A stretch of DNA of 64,000 nucleotides. It comes from Antedon bifida (lineage: Eukaryota > Echinodermata > Crinoidea > Comatulida > Antedonidae). The position numbers and the translations under genes are program-made. The stretch is from the NCBI GenBank assembly GCA_963402885.1, contig OY727094.1:30816501-30880500 (forward strand), given 5' to 3'. Each line of letters begins with the position of its first letter. Positions within the stretch are counted from its first letter, which is position 1. This document shows positions 31,201 to 42,900 of this stretch, in pieces. The notes under the pieces are model-generated. The model did not search any database. It was not told the DNA's origin and saw only the letters and a program-made list of their open reading frames with translations.

Positions 31201-32879
31201 AACATTTTCAAATCGTTCGTTCAACATATTAACGACATTAGTATAGTTACGATATCGTAAAATCTGTCTACTCTATCAAACTTAATGTGATAAAAAAAGT
31301 GTGATGTGCCGCCCATATATATATAGACACGATGACGTCATATCACAACCATATTTTTGTCAAACTAGTTTGATAGTGTAGACAGAGCATACGTTATAAT
31401 AAGTGAAAATAAACGTACCTTCCTACTGACAATTATCTACCAAGCTTCGGAAACGCATTCTCATTCAGTGGGTAGATACCACGACGGGAACATGGCCATC
31501 TCGGACTTTTTGATTCTAAGGAACAAATACATGACAAACATTTAAACGTGGGTGGTGTAAATGTAAAGTTTTTTTATAATTATGTACTGTTCTATACAAA
31601 CGAATCTGAAGTAACGCAGAAGACTTTAAAGTATAGAAACAATTGACTTACTTAAAAATTATCTTTACAATCATGTATATAGCATCTAAGAGTTTTTTTT
31701 CTATCTTGTTTTCGGTGATGGACGCACCACCACCAGTCACTTGAATTACTGCCAGCAGTTATTGGTCCTCTGCTCCCGTAGTCTATTCAAATTAGATCCA
31801 GATCCAACCTCCCCCCCCCCCCCCCCCCACTTTAATTTGATTCGGATTCCACAGTAGGTCAGACACAGGTGTCACCATACAGAATCATTAAACATCATAT
31901 TATAATAACTTTTTTTTCATGTTCTTATAATTTCAGAGAGAATATTGCTAGACTGTCGATATACTTTGAGGAATTAAACTTCGAAAGTACCGTACAAGAA
32001 CCAGCATATCAGGTATAGCAATTATAATTACCGATGACAATTGTAACTAAAAGCTTGGTTCCCACTAGGACGCAACACAAGGACGTAGACGCAACGCAAG
32101 CGAGTTGACCAATCACACGCGACTGTTCAAATAATAATAATAAGAGATTGGTCGAATCACTTTGCGTTGCGTTACGTCCTCGTGGGAACCAAGCTTTAAT
32201 GATAATCACGTATGTGTACGTAAATACTAATCGACACATCTAACGACACATTGATATTGACAATGTGAATCAATGTTAACAATATTAAGCTCTGTCTACA
32301 CTATCAAACTTTATGTGACAACAAATGTGATATGCCCATATATGGACATGGTGATGTCATATCACTATATGTATGTATGTATGGAGCAGTTACCAGCAAC
32401 AGTTAAATGCTCCACTATTCTGAACAGTTTCAAGACCAACATGAAGACGTCGCTATTCGCTGATGTACTCGCACGCTGCCAATGCACAAAGCCTCACATG
32501 GGTGGGAGGGACACCGGCGCTATACTATATTTGGGCATATCACTACCATACTTGGCCACATCACACTGTTTTTGTCAAACTAGTTTGATAGTGTAGACAG
32601 AGCTTTACGATTATTTTTAAATGCGTTAATGCGCCAATGTGGAGATGGTGACAATTTCATTATGGTTTTGCTTATTCTGTATTTTCTTCACATTGTAATT
32701 ATTGTTTTAAGGTTGAAAGTTTATTCAGTGACATCGGTGGCACGGCTGGTTTGTACATTGGAATTTCATTCATCAGCTTTTGTGAATTTCTCGAACTACT
32801 TTTTCAACTTGTGAAGCAACTGAAGCGATACCACAGTGTAGGCGCTAAAAACAGTCGATGTGATGATCTTACAGTATGA
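17693..32879 (+). CDS. Gene 2: chimeric DEG/ENaC channel with ten LDLa modules and acidic repeat spacer (complete)
   Basis: Predicted cation-channel subunit. 23 exons (+): 17693-18070, 19068-19209, 21211-21330, 21962-22087, 22657-22767, 23156-23299, 23944-24060, 24895-25035, 25379-25495, 26143-27330, 27532-27651, 27875-28006, 28095-28214, 28603-28900, 29142-29248, 29666-29829, 29969-30091, 30406-30511, 30600-30672, 30915-30972, 31094-31164, 31937-32012, 32712-32879. They sum to 4,200 nt (1,399 aa plus TGA). Order: cytoplasmic N-tail, HG motif (residues about 79-80), TM1 (about 93-115), palm [10 protein letters not shown], LDLa 1-7, Ser/acidic spacer with VRRRR, LDLa 8-10, ASC core, TM2. An in-frame ATG at 17720 has the better start context (G at -3 and +4) and may be the real start. 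The exon after 29969 uses a GC donor. The gene ends in DDLTV, which could be a PDZ ligand (inference). Confidence 0.9.
18405..18482 (+). repeat. Polypurine GA-rich tract
   Basis: About 75 bases almost purely A and G (GAGGAAGAGAGAGGGAGGAG and similar) within intron 1 of gene 2. It is simple sequence; a triplex-forming or GAGA-type role is possible but not shown. Confidence 0.6.
18838..19022 (-). mobile_element. tRNA-derived SINE family B, copy 1
   Basis: Shares CATTGTACTGAGCCTC, TAGGGTGGCC.GTTCCTTTCC and GTACTCATTTGCAG with 43225-43440, in the same order. The better-preserved second copy has a tRNA-like promoter on the minus strand. It lies just upstream of exon 2 of gene 2. Confidence 0.6.
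19210..21210 (+). other. Large intron of gene 2 without recognisable exon
   Basis: About 2 kb, very AT-rich. Two diverged copies of an AAAGTGTGATATxAATACTA block with a neighbouring ATTTATCAACTAGTATA lie at about 19890-20030. A family-2 MITE copy lies at 20995-21135, close to the next exon. I saw no LDLa-like exon on either strand. Confidence 0.5.
20995..21135. mobile_element. MITE family 2 copy
   Basis: GTGTTGACCAATCAAAAGCG faces CATCGCTTGTGATTGGTCAA. The right end is GTCTCCAGTGGAAACCAAGC. The outer left end is damaged. Confidence 0.65.
21211..25495 (+). CDS. Gene 2 exons for LDLa repeats 1-7
   Basis: Seven exons (21211-21330, 21962-22087, 22657-22767, 23156-23299, 23944-24060, 24895-25035, 25379-25495), one LDLa each, all phase 1. 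Calcium boxes include [45 protein letters not shown] and DDCDDASDE. Repeat 4 is weaker (KDCKKGEDE). Exon lengths 120 and 111 recur at the equivalent positions in gene 3 (57938-58057, 56851-56961), supporting a shared ancestral array. Repeat 6 begins with a short Gly-rich extension ([10 protein letters not shown]). Confidence 0.9.
22863..23023. mobile_element. MITE family 1 copy
   Basis: TTAAGCACTGTCTACACTAC ... AAGTTTGATAGTGTAGAGCT, with TGTGTCCAAATATGGTAGTG inside. It lies in a gene 2 intron. Confidence 0.75.
23766..23896. mobile_element. MITE family 1 copy
   Basis: AAAGCTGTGTCTACACTATC ... TAGTTTGATAGTGTAGACAG. It lies in a gene 2 intron, 47 bp before an exon. Confidence 0.75.
24088..24605. 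mobile_element. Fold-back element with internal 14-bp tandem array
   Basis: Flanked by AAGCCCCGTCTACACTCGCA at the left and GTGAAACTGGGCTTTAG at the right. The inner sequence has repeated GTTTGCAAACTCG and TGGTCTACACTAG motifs. The core 24311-24462 is about 11 perfect or near-perfect copies of AAGAAAAGTTTTCC. Each unit contains the palindrome GAAAAGTTTTC. Long frames on both strands here are repeat artefacts. Confidence 0.7.
26143..27330 (+). CDS. Gene 2 Tyr-rich, Ser/acidic repeat spacer exon with furin-like site
   Basis: A 1,188-nt exon. It opens with a Tyr/Asn run ([18 protein letters not shown]). About three 24-residue units follow ([20 protein letters not shown]), then about 4.6 copies of a 35-residue unit at about 26645-27055, containing [17 protein letters not shown] and TEPAESSDN. 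Each full unit offers an NTS sequon. The exon then has [11 protein letters not shown] (about 27187-27216), a strong basic convertase-like site, and a Thr/Ser tail. The protein is highly acidic and probably disordered, extracellular and glycosylated. It is the positional equivalent of 4665-5489 and of the giant exon in gene 3. Confidence 0.88.
27532..28214 (+). CDS. Gene 2 exons for LDLa repeats 8-10
   Basis: Exons 27532-27651, 27875-28006 and 28095-28214. Repeat 8 ([20 protein letters not shown]) closely matches gene 1 LDLa5. Repeat 9 ([17 protein letters not shown]) matches gene 1 LDLa6. Repeat 10 ([20 protein letters not shown]) matches gene 1 LDLa7. This three-module block directly precedes the ASC core in every gene of the cluster. 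Confidence 0.88.
27757..27842. mobile_element. MITE family 2, short remnant
   Basis: TTGGTTTCCACTTGAGACTC, CATTGGTCAATTCACTTGCA and ACGAACCACGCTTTA. It ends about 30 bp before an exon. Confidence 0.5.
28603..32879 (+). CDS. Gene 2 ASC core and TM2
   Basis: Ten exons from 28603-28900 to 32712-32879. Landmarks: [53 protein letters not shown]...[58 protein letters not shown]. Compared with gene 1, exon lengths are identical except 123 versus 120 and 106 versus 109. The intron at 30092 starts with GC (AAG|GCAAGT). The cytoplasmic C-tail is about 25 residues. Serine is at the degenerin position. Confidence 0.93.
31259..31390. mobile_element. MITE family 1 copy
   Basis: AATCTGTCTACTCTATCAAA ... 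TAGTTTGATAGTGTAGACAG. The core holds GATGACGTCATATCAC. Between the last exons of gene 2. Confidence 0.7.
31810..31828 (+). repeat. Poly-C run
   Basis: A run of about 18 C bases in a gene 2 intron, about 110 bp before the acceptor of exon 31937-32012. Confidence 0.8.
32049..32198. mobile_element. MITE family 2 copy
   Basis: AAAGCTTGGTTCCCACTAGG ... CGTCCTCGTGGGAACCAAGC. The central palindrome is partly replaced by AATAATAATAATAAG. It starts 37 bp after an exon donor. Confidence 0.75.
32287..32607. mobile_element. MITE family 1 copy split by a LINE-like fragment
   Basis: Left half AAGCTCTGTCTACACTATCA to about 32362; right half from about 32525 to ATAGTGTAGACAGAGCTTTA. The roughly 160-bp interruption translates in one frame to [20 protein letters not shown], resembling the WNxLP...FK C-terminal motif of non-LTR reverse transcriptases. 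This is inferred from pattern only. Confidence 0.65.
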
Positions 32880-32938
32880 AATTGGCTACATTAAGTAGAA
32901 ACTAAAACCAAAACGTCTGGATGACGCCGACCCGTCCG

Positions 32939-32944
32939 AATAAA
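32939..32944 (+). terminator. Candidate poly(A) signal of gene 2
   Basis: AATAAA 60 bases after the TGA stop of gene 2. It is the first canonical hexamer downstream. Cleavage would give a very short 3' UTR. Confidence 0.5.
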
Positions 32945-34150
32945 TTATTGCAAAACAAGTATTTTTTATAGTTAATTATTCATACCTGGGGTATATCTGC
33001 TCCCGACGCAATTCCGCATTTTTTTTATCTTGACAGGAAGCGATATTTCTTTTCGTACATAAGTTGGGGACTCCCTCATGAAACGTCACAAAATAAACAT
33101 GAATATTCATTAGTCATATCCATAAGTTGTGACGTAAGAATTGAGTTAACTACGGGAATCAACATATGGTATTTATAAGTCATAAGTTATCATAACTCAT
33201 TAGCAAAAATCAAACAATATCATATTATATCTGCAAGGCAAAATGATCGATTTGTACGCATGTACTGTACCAATCAATATAAACTAGTTAGGCTATTTAT
33301 ACTGCTATTTACCAAAGCTATGTATATATTCGATGTGTATATGACTACCTGTATATATAGCACAACATAAATGCAATTTCTATCCAAAAAATATAGGCGG
33401 ATCGCAATGCAAATTAGACTGTGACGTCATTTGTAATTCAATAGGGGGTGCACTCTGTTACGGGGGTACCTGACATTTTAGAACAACGTATCGTAAATTT
33501 AGCAATTTAACTGTTATTTTTTAATCACGTTATACTGTATACAGTATAGTTCTAACTATACTAAAAGATTCTTTCTATTTCCATATCGTTAGCATCGTAA
33601 ATGGTAAAACCAGGAAGTTGTAACTGTTCATCGCATTTGGCAATAACTATAATTATTAAAACGTTATATTTATAATACATCACTGTAGGCCTAAGTAATT
33701 TTATAATTAAAAACTCTTAAATTGTTTTATTTCTCGTAACCCTCACGACCCAATAGCTTGTGATTTTTTTTAAATAGAGGCTTTGTGTGAAATAGTGAAC
33801 GCGGTGAAATTGTATTAATATTAATTTAAATTTGATAATTTGTCTTTATTTGTATTTCATTTTAAATATTTTTATGTTCACTTTTCTTTTATGCAAATTT
33901 AAAAGAGAACTCGACAAAATAGATTAAAATATATTTTTATTTTAAAATATCATATAATATAGTCTATAATTATTATTACTATAATGTACATATGTATATA
34001 ATAACGGTAAATATCGCTAGATTTTATAAATAGTTGTACTTTAATTCTCATTATTTAGACCTAGGCTGTTGTCAAATAGATTGTCACCCACGTTCTAAGT
34101 TCGATCAATAACTACCTTTTGACGTCAGAAACCGTAAACGCGCTAATACT

Positions 34151-34314
34151 AAAGCTCTGTCCACACTATCAAACTAGTTTGACAAAAAAGTGTGATGTGC
34201 CCAAATATAGTGATAGGTAGTGGTTGCTCAAATATGGAAGTAATATGACATCATCATGTCCATATATGGGACATTTTTTTGTCACATAAAGTTTGATAGT
34301 GTAGACAGAGCTTA
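34151..34314. mobile_element. MITE family 1 copy
   Basis: AAAGCTCTGTCCACACTATC ... TTTGATAGTGTAGACAGAGC, with the usual core. It has a short internal duplication (GTAGTGGTTGCTCAAATATG). Confidence 0.8.
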
Positions 34315-35018
34315 ATAGTGGTAAAAAAGTGTATTGTAAGCGGGTTTCTGTAAAAGCATGGTTCGCTATATATTATGTTATTCACCAGTAAGTTAAGTAG
34401 AATCTTTTCCTACCGTAATCATGATTATATAAGTAAACTTTATTCAATAATTGCCTTACCTATTTTGAATACATTGTAAACTATTTTGGCGATATAAAAT
34501 CAATTGTACGTAGATATTTTACTTAATAATTTACGTTTCTATTTTTAAATATATGCCATTTATTATTATTCCTTGAAAATTATTGTCCTAAATGCGGTAT
34601 ATTCTGTCCAACAATTACGCTAATAAATCCTAAATAATGTGTTAGACTCTTTAGAAATCGTGTTTTCGCGGCTGGTAATGAACAAACGTCAAGAAAAATA
34701 TGTAAGTTTCATCTAGTTATAGAAATTAATTATAAAATTGCGCAGTAGGTAAAAATTATAGTTTTTTCATTATGTATATATATGCAAATGGCAGTTATTA
34801 TTATTTCTATTTTAATTTAATATCAGTTCTATTTATTAATGTATCTATATTGTATAGAATAAATCTATAAATAGTTTACGTAAATACATTTTTGCCGAAA
34901 TATTTTATTGTGGCTGTCAATATTAGGCCTACTCAAGTATATTATAGAGAGCTGTCTAAGGTACGTTTACATGACTGCGGCGAAATTTGAATATGCAAAT
35001 ATATGTTAATAGCAATCT

Positions 35019-35024
35019 TTTATT
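35019..35024 (-). terminator. Candidate poly(A) signal of gene 3
   Basis: AATAAA on the minus strand about 260 bases past the TAA stop of gene 3. Other A/T-rich hexamers are nearby, so the choice is uncertain. Confidence 0.3.
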
Positions 35025-35282
35025 CTAACTAATGTAAACGCATTTAATCTTTTCGTAAGAGTGAAACCGACAAAATTAATAATTGTATAAACATTACTAT
35101 TTTTTTTCTTGTAAATCTTTTAACATCGGTCAATCAATTAATAATAATTAAACGCTATCTAACCGCAGTTTTAGATTATTTATGGAATGTTTAATTCCTA
35201 CACTATTTTATGTAATGCCTTTCGAAATAGTTTAACCTACCCAACTGGTTATATTTTTTTCATAAGACTCTTTTTAATTATT

Positions 35283-38200
35283 TTATCTGAATTTAGACTT
35301 ATAATTATAATAACAATGCGGTGGTTCCTGAGGTCGCTTATATGGTCGCTGGCTTTCCATTTTCTCGTGATCCATTTTATTCGCCGCTTCTATTCGCTTC
35401 TGCACGCCGGTTTTAAGTCGTCGACACATGTATTGAATGATAACGTAGGCTAGCTCAAAGAACTCGAGAATGCTGATGACAGAGAGGCCGAGATATAACC
35501 CGGCGGTTCCTCCTAAATCGCTAAAAAGGTCTGGAGCCTAAAAACGCAAGATGTTAATAACATTAGAAGGTAGCAAGTAGTAACAGTAGGACCCCTCCTT
35601 TGGTACACTCCTATTCAGGGATCATCCTCATTTATAGGGGGACACACCTTTTTAAGGAACACCCATATTAAGTTGACAATTTTTCATGAAACTAACGACA
35701 TGAAATATATATATCATAATGCTAAACCCAACCGCTATAATTGAGAGGACACCATTATTAAGGGCACACTTTTCTGTGAAACTAACAAGAGACAATGATT
35801 GGGTCCCGAAGGTGTCTCATTAATAGGGGTTCTACTGTACTTAATGCATACAGTACTTTAACTATCAGTGTGTAAAATTGGTTAATAAATAAGTGTCCTA
35901 CCCCATAAGCTGATGATTCTACAGTACTCTCATAGTTCAGTTCTTCATAGTAAATTTCAAGTCTAACCAGGTTTTCTCTGATAAGATAGAAAATACATTG
36001 ACCATCATTATTTAAAAAATGTTTACTCAACTAAAAGCATTTTGAAAAGTATAAAACGTCCCTATCTCTTCTAAAGGTCACAAATGTCAGAGTTTCTAAT
36101 TTATAGGAATTTTAGAGTGGTAACAGAGGTGTGACTTTCATTTAGAGAACATACGATTTGCGATTATCTAGGAACCAGTTGATGCATGATGTGTCCTGAC
36201 ACTCACTATTGGGGTGTGCTTCCTCAGTCTTTTCCTTTTGGCAGGTTCTAGGCCTAGACGACAACCAACGACACAATATGCAAAGGTCCCAGTATAGACA
36301 ACATATGAATTTAGTAGGGTAATTTTGAGTCAAAGAAAGAACTTAGATACACCTCACTCACATACTCACCTAATATCTTCCTTGGTCTGTAAGACTTTAG
36401 TCTTGCTGTTTTCTGTATGGATGATCCTCTTCAATGAGTCCTACAATAAAGAAAGATTACTTATACACATGCTTGCTCAAAAACGTACCTCTTAAATTAG
36501 CGGATGATGATGACTTTGAATTGTGTCAGTAGGGAGGAAAAATGTGTATCTAATAAGTTACCTTTTGCACAGACATAAACATGGTTTCTTATTCCCTTCT
36601 AACATTTGTTAAGCTTGTCTACACTATCAAACTTTATGTGACAAAAGAATGTGATGTGCCCATATATGGACACGATGACATCATATCACTACCATAATTG
36701 GGCACATCACACTTTTTTTGTCAAACTAGTTTAATAGTGTAGACAGAGCTTGGTGTAATAACTACATTAGGCGACCTCTATCCTCTATCAAGGAAAAATT
36801 CATCAATATAAATAAAAACAAAAATCCATAATGTATTCATGTATTTGGTTTTGCAATCAACATTTTATTTGTGAAAACCCAAAGTAAAAAAAACAAACTA
36901 AATATAGATAGTTCTTACCAAGTATATATTTGAAGGCCACAATGATTGCGATTGAGTTATTGAATAGTAAACCTCACTGAAAAAAACAACTTAGCTGGTA
37001 ACTAATAAATATCTGAGAAAAATAAGTATCTCAAGTTTGAAAATTACAATGAAGCAACTATGTATGTATGTATTATAGGCCAACATAGGCAAAGTAATCA
37101 TTTAATTTAATTTATTAGTCTAAAAAGGTACAAAAACCAATTTTTTTAATTTCAATGATAAAACTGATTATGTACAGATTAAAATATATTACGATTTGAA
37201 ATATAACACAGTCCCCTTTCATGATGTAATACAAATAAAAACACACTTACTCGCAAGACTGCGGACAATCACAACCAAGAGCATTTTTCTGGTAGAAATG
37301 ATTCATGAGTTGTCTGCAAACATCTGAAGATTAAAAAAACCCATTTAAGTTTGCTTTTATAGAATACAATTCATATATTGTACATGTATGGGTAAGGTAA
37401 ACTTGCTGAACTAGACAGTAAATCTGTTACCTGTACCCATGGTGTGTTTGTACACCATGATATACGTGTACCACCCCAAGGATGTTGTTGTACACCATAA
37501 AATGTGTACCACCCTATGGTGTGTTTGCACACCATGACATACTGTACATGTACCACCCCAGGTTGTGGTTGTACACCATAAAATGTGTACCACCCCATGG
37601 TGTGTTTGCACACCATGACATACTGTACATGTACCACCACAGGTTTGTACACCATGATATACATGTACCACCCTATAGTGTGTTTGTACACCATGATATA
37701 CGTGTACCACCCTATAGTGTGTTTGTACACCATGATATACGTGTACCACCCCAGGTTGTGGTTGTATCTAGGAGTTTGCAAGTTCAGTATGGTATTTACC
37801 TTGGTCCTTTTTCAGTAGGTTGCATGGTGTTCCTTCAACCACCAATGTATCCGTACAGTTGCATATGTCATTAATGTACTGATTTATGCATCTCTTTTGG
37901 CAAGTCTATAGAAGGAAACATAAGTGAACTTGAAATGTTATGCACATGATGTACAGCAGGAACTGTGTAGGCCTACTCTTATGCTCAGAATACATTGAAT
38001 GTGTATAATGTAATAGCAGTCAACATTTTGTTGCACAGACTTTAGAGCACAAACATCTTTTTAAACCATGCATTATAATATGATTATGTCTTTTGTGTGT
38101 GTTCTTGTTTTATCTGAATGTCCATCCTCAAAGAACCTTCTCTTTTGTTAATGGGTTGAGAGCTTTATAAAAATCTTTTTTTCGTATTACTGTTTTTTCT

Positions 38201-39954
38201 TAATGAGCTCTCTGATTAATAATAATAATAATGATGATTCTTTACCCGTTCATCGTACGTGTCATAGCCCTCAAAGAAGGGATCGTTGTTTTCCTTAAGT
38301 TCGGCAATTTCATCAAGTCCAGTGGTACAACTGCCAGTTTTTGTCCAGAGTCTTGAAATATAATTCTAAGATAGAGTAAGAAAGACATATTAAGCTGAAA
38401 GTTTATGTGACAAAAAAAATGTGATGTGCCCATATATGGACACGATGATGTCATATCACTCCCATATTTGGGCACATCACACATTTTTTGTCAAACTAGT
38501 TTGATAGTGTAAACAGAGCTTTATTAGGGTAAAAATCACAAGAAAAAAAGCAATACTTTAATAATTGAATTTAAACATAGAATTAACTTATATAGAATAA
38601 ATTAATTTTTATAGCCAGCTATGGCCAGCTGTAAGTACAATATTCCAACTCAATTACTTACGTAACGTAGACCTATTGACGTAATGACCCCAGGTCGTAC
38701 GGTTATGCCATCTTCATATGGATATTCAGGTTTAGTTGATGGATTAATTGCTACTCGAACTCCTGCATCTTTTCCAAATAAACTTATATACTCTGACTGC
38801 TCAATATTCAAAGTTAGCTTCAATCCTATAACACATAATTTATTGTTTTAATCAAAGTAACAAGATAATATGTACAATTATTCTTGAATGGTTGTTGATT
38901 CATTTTAACAACGTGACATCCGAATACACAGGTATTATTCTAATAGTCATTCTGCGAATGTTCAGTTTGTTTGTTTGTTTTTATTTTGAATCCATACATT
39001 ACACATAATAATAAAAGAGGTCGATACATAAGAACATGATAAAATATCAGAAAAAAAACAAAGGAGAAACATATTAAGATGAATAGATTCAGGACAATCC
39101 AATTAATCCTAAAAAAAAAGATGTTTCTGAGAGTGGGCAGAATGACTTTTTGACTCGACAGCTGTGTAGTCACACAACACGTCTATTTCAAAATTCATAC
39201 CTTCCCATTATTATAATGTGCTAATGTGTAATGTGTTTATTGTGCATTTATGCACATGTGTTAAAAGACCAAGGATGGTACAAATTAAGCGACTGTCATT
39301 ACAATTCTTACCGTTACTAGCTCCAGTTCTTGTGGACGAAAATGTTTCATTGTACTTTCTTGGATCATTGAATGTAAAACAATTTCCATATTTGTCATCC
39401 TGTGTTTCGTAAAATCTTAAAGGCAAAATAATAATAATTATATAATGGCGTTGTAGTTGACCCATTATAAAAAAACAGTAAATGAACACGATTCAGCATC
39501 TTCATCTACAAATTCCATTAGAAAAATGGTTTAAAAAATGACATTCAGTGTCGTAAGATTTAGTACTCCAACGCTGGGTAGCATTGGACTCCACATGGGT
39601 TTAGCCAGTGAACGCTCATAGCCATTACGATGATGAAATTTATATCTACTTACGCATCTCTGCTACAATCAACTTTATCATAAGTGCACTGTAAAATAAA
39701 GTCATCGATTTGGTGGCCAAGCTCAGATATCTCTTCCTTGGTTAGCTTCAATACATCCTCTGCATCACTGTAATCGGCAGTTGAACTGTAGGCAAAGAAC
39801 CCGTTCCAGTCCGGTGGATCAAACCCTTTTACTCTATCAAATTTTAGATCTGTATAGAAGTCATTGACAAAACTCTCATAGATTGAACTTTCTGTTGTAA
39901 TGTCTTGGTACGGATCCATCCATCCAGGTGTAAAAGGGTCGACAATGCTTCCAC
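35283..39954 (-). CDS. Gene 3 ASC core and TM2
   Basis: Ten exons from 39954-39654 to 35537-35283. Landmarks: FDRVKGFDPPDWNGFFAYSS, DDFILQC, YGNCFTFN, GLKLTLNIEQ, GITVRPGVITS, TCQKRC...CNCTD, CDCPQSC, SLWPSNIYL, RENLVRLEIYYEELNYESTV, SDLGGTAGLYLGLSVIS. The exon 38365-38246 has drifted most (NYISRLWTKTGSCTTG), but the reading frame is kept. The C-tail is longer than in genes 1 and 2 (about 55 residues, basic, with Pro/Tyr). Intron positions match genes 1 and 2. Confidence 0.93.
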
Positions 39955-42900
39955 CTTACAAAAAAATGCATTGTATTATTATGACTTAAAAATAATTGCT
40001 TAGAGTGGCACCAGATATTAGATTAAGGGAAGAACTAAGTAGAATATATTTTTGGCAATACAGTATAGTATTAAAATAAAGCTAAAACAATGTAGCAGTA
40101 GAAACGACAAAAGTGATCAGGCGATTGGCCGAGTGGTTAAGGCAGGGCGCTGCAAACCATAGCTATACACAATCGGCACAGGTACAAGTCACTGATCGGT
40201 CATTGTTCTGTTAGTAGAACAAGTCTTCCTGAAAGTACTTAAAACTGGAGGTTCAGTGTACACATCTGGCTCATGAGCATTTTAAAGAACCCAGTTCATT
40301 TTTCAAGAGAGTAGGGCATTACCAGTGTACTGGTCCATCTCTGTTGTTTTAGACAGAAGAATGAGTGTCGTTTAGTGGCAGCTGTACAACACCAAGGGAC
40401 CCTTAGGGAAGAGAAAGCTGTGTTGTTCACACCTGTGCGCAACTTCTACTCACACATACATTGTACTTACCAACTCCATAACAATCATCTTCATCACTCT
40501 GATCAAAACAATCATAGGCTGTATCACACATATGGTATTTGTGGATACATCCACCAGATGGACACGCAACATAGTCATTTGGACAAGAATCTAGAAAGTT
40601 CAATAGAAAAATCAATCATAAAAAATTTTAGAAACTGTCTTTACAAAGTAGTCTGCAAATTCCCAAAATAGTTGAGGCCTGGAAGAGCTTTTACACACAC
40701 AAGATGAACAGAAATGGTAGGCATATAGGAAATAAATTATGCAAGGTACAAATAATTCAAATAATACAGCCATGTCTTGTCAAATCACATTGCTACTGTG
40801 TCTTTTCTCCAGCAGTATATCTTATACAATATCTTAATTGTACAATATTACCATATGTTTTAAATTAGTTTATTATATTTACAGAGTGAGCCGTTGACAC
40901 CAGCCAGAGGACAAAACAACTTGTAGGAATCAGAATCAACTGAGCATGAGCAGACCGTTGACATTGAAATACACACGCTGTCTTCTGGTTTACAACGTAT
41001 TTCACCAGATTGACAAACTAGATGTGAAAAGTAAAAAAAGAAAATACAGTAAATTGTAATTTTACAGACAGTTACTGGTTATAGAAGCAACCTCAATAAG
41101 TAGCCAGTTACTCAGTTACTAGTCTTTACTCAACCAGTCAAGAAAACTTAAAATCAACCAGTTACTTAGTTAGTCAAGAAACTTCAGTCAGCCAGGTTAG
41201 TTAACAAGTCACTCAGTGTGTTAATTGGTCAAGCAGCCACATTAAAGCCAGTTAACTCAGTCAAGAAACCTCAGTCAAGAAACCTCAGTCAACTAGTTAC
41301 TCAGTGAGTCAGTAATTTCCAAGCAGCCTGTCAGTCAGCCAGTTAGTTAGTTAGTCAGTCAGTCAGTCAAGCAACCTCAGTCAGGCAGTTAGTTAGTCCT
41401 GAAGTCAGTCAAGCAACCTCAGTAAGCCAGTTAGTCTGCCAGTTAGTTAGTCAGTTAGTCAAGCAGTTGCAGTCTGCCAGTTAGTTAGTCAGTTAGTCAA
41501 GCAGTCTCAGTCAGCCAGTTAGTCTGCCAGTTAATTATTAGTCAGTTAGTCAAGCAGCCTCAGTCAGCCAGTTAGTTAGTCAGTCAGTTATGCATCCTCA
41601 GTCAGCCAGTTAGTTAGTCAGTCAGTCAAGCAGCCTCAGTCAGCCAGTTAGTTAGTCAGTCAGTCAGTCAGTTAAGCATCCTCAGTCAGCCAGTTAGTCT
41701 GCCAGTTAGTTAGTCAGTCAGTCATGTAGCCTCAGTCAGCCAGTTAGTCTGTCAGTTACTCATTTAGTCTTCACCATCACTCACTTGTAGATGGATCACC
41801 GCAACCAATCTCATCAGTGCCATCCTCACAGTCAGGAAAGTTGTTACAAATTAAAAACTCGGCAACGCATTCATTAGTGCTTTCACATTTGTGATGACAA
41901 CTTTCTAAAAATGCAACATGAAACTTTTTTTGAATAAAACATTATACTAAATCGAAATAATGCATCACTAAAACTAATATTTTAATGTTGTATTTGGATG
42001 GTATGAAATGCTAACCTGAACAATTAAGCTCATCAGATGCATCGGTACAATCTGGAATACCGTCACAAACCCAGTGATCGTACAAAACACATTCGTCTCC
42101 GCTTTCACATACGAATCCGCTGCAATCTGAATGTAAATAAAATAAATTTATATACACACCACAGTTCACTGGCTTGATATCTTACAAACATAAAGACATA
42201 CAGATTGGTGTAATGCAGAGGCCTAACCCAAGGATGCTAAGTGGCCCTCCAATGCTGGAGGGTTGGACGTTTTTAGGCTTTTCACCATATTTTAATGCCT
42301 TTCTTTCCTCTGAATTGACAGCTGTAAAGCAATATAAAACATTTTGTACACCTACCTAAACAGCCTTCTCCCAGCCATGGATCAACGCATTGGCACGTGT
42401 AGTTCAAATTGAGACCAATGTCAGATAGGCACACTGACCTGATTGGATCACATGGGTTGCTATAGCAAGCGTAATATTCAGCTGGAGGTGAAAATTAATT
42501 GAATTAGAATACAGACACTTGCATTGAGATATTATGTTGATTCATTGCCTGAAATAAAAAAGATGAGCCTACTCTTTTCATCTTTAGATTCGTATGTATG
42601 TTTTCTAACTATAGGCCTATAAGTTTTATATTGTAATGAATTTTTAACTGGATTTCTATCTATTTCTTCATGATCTAAGTTTGTTAGATAAGTTTAGTTA
42701 AATAAGCTGACATAGTTTGTTTCATAATAATACATGTCAAAAGTAAGTATTTTTTTTCCCAGATTTATGATTTGGTGAAACATCAATAAAAACAAAGAAA
42801 GACGACATGTTGTTAAAAGGAAGCTTTTGTTTGCGACGACCTAGGGACAAGTTATGTAATTTTATTTCAGTTCCAGATGAAGACCATCGACACATGAAAT

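Larger units (their letters stand above)
32880..35282. other. Convergent intergenic region between genes 2 and 3
   Basis: AT-rich. It holds a MITE family 1 copy at 34151-34314 and otherwise no recognisable gene. A repeat-like GTGACGTCATTTGTAATTC stretch is at about 33420. Both flanking genes end here, so it should contain both 3' UTRs. Confidence 0.5.

Noticed and set aside
32273-32596. 107-codon plus-strand frame
   Set aside because: Runs through a MITE and its LINE-like insert; not a host gene.
37371-37874. Several 80-136-codon frames on both strands
   Set aside because: Produced by the palindromic minisatellite in a gene 3 intron.
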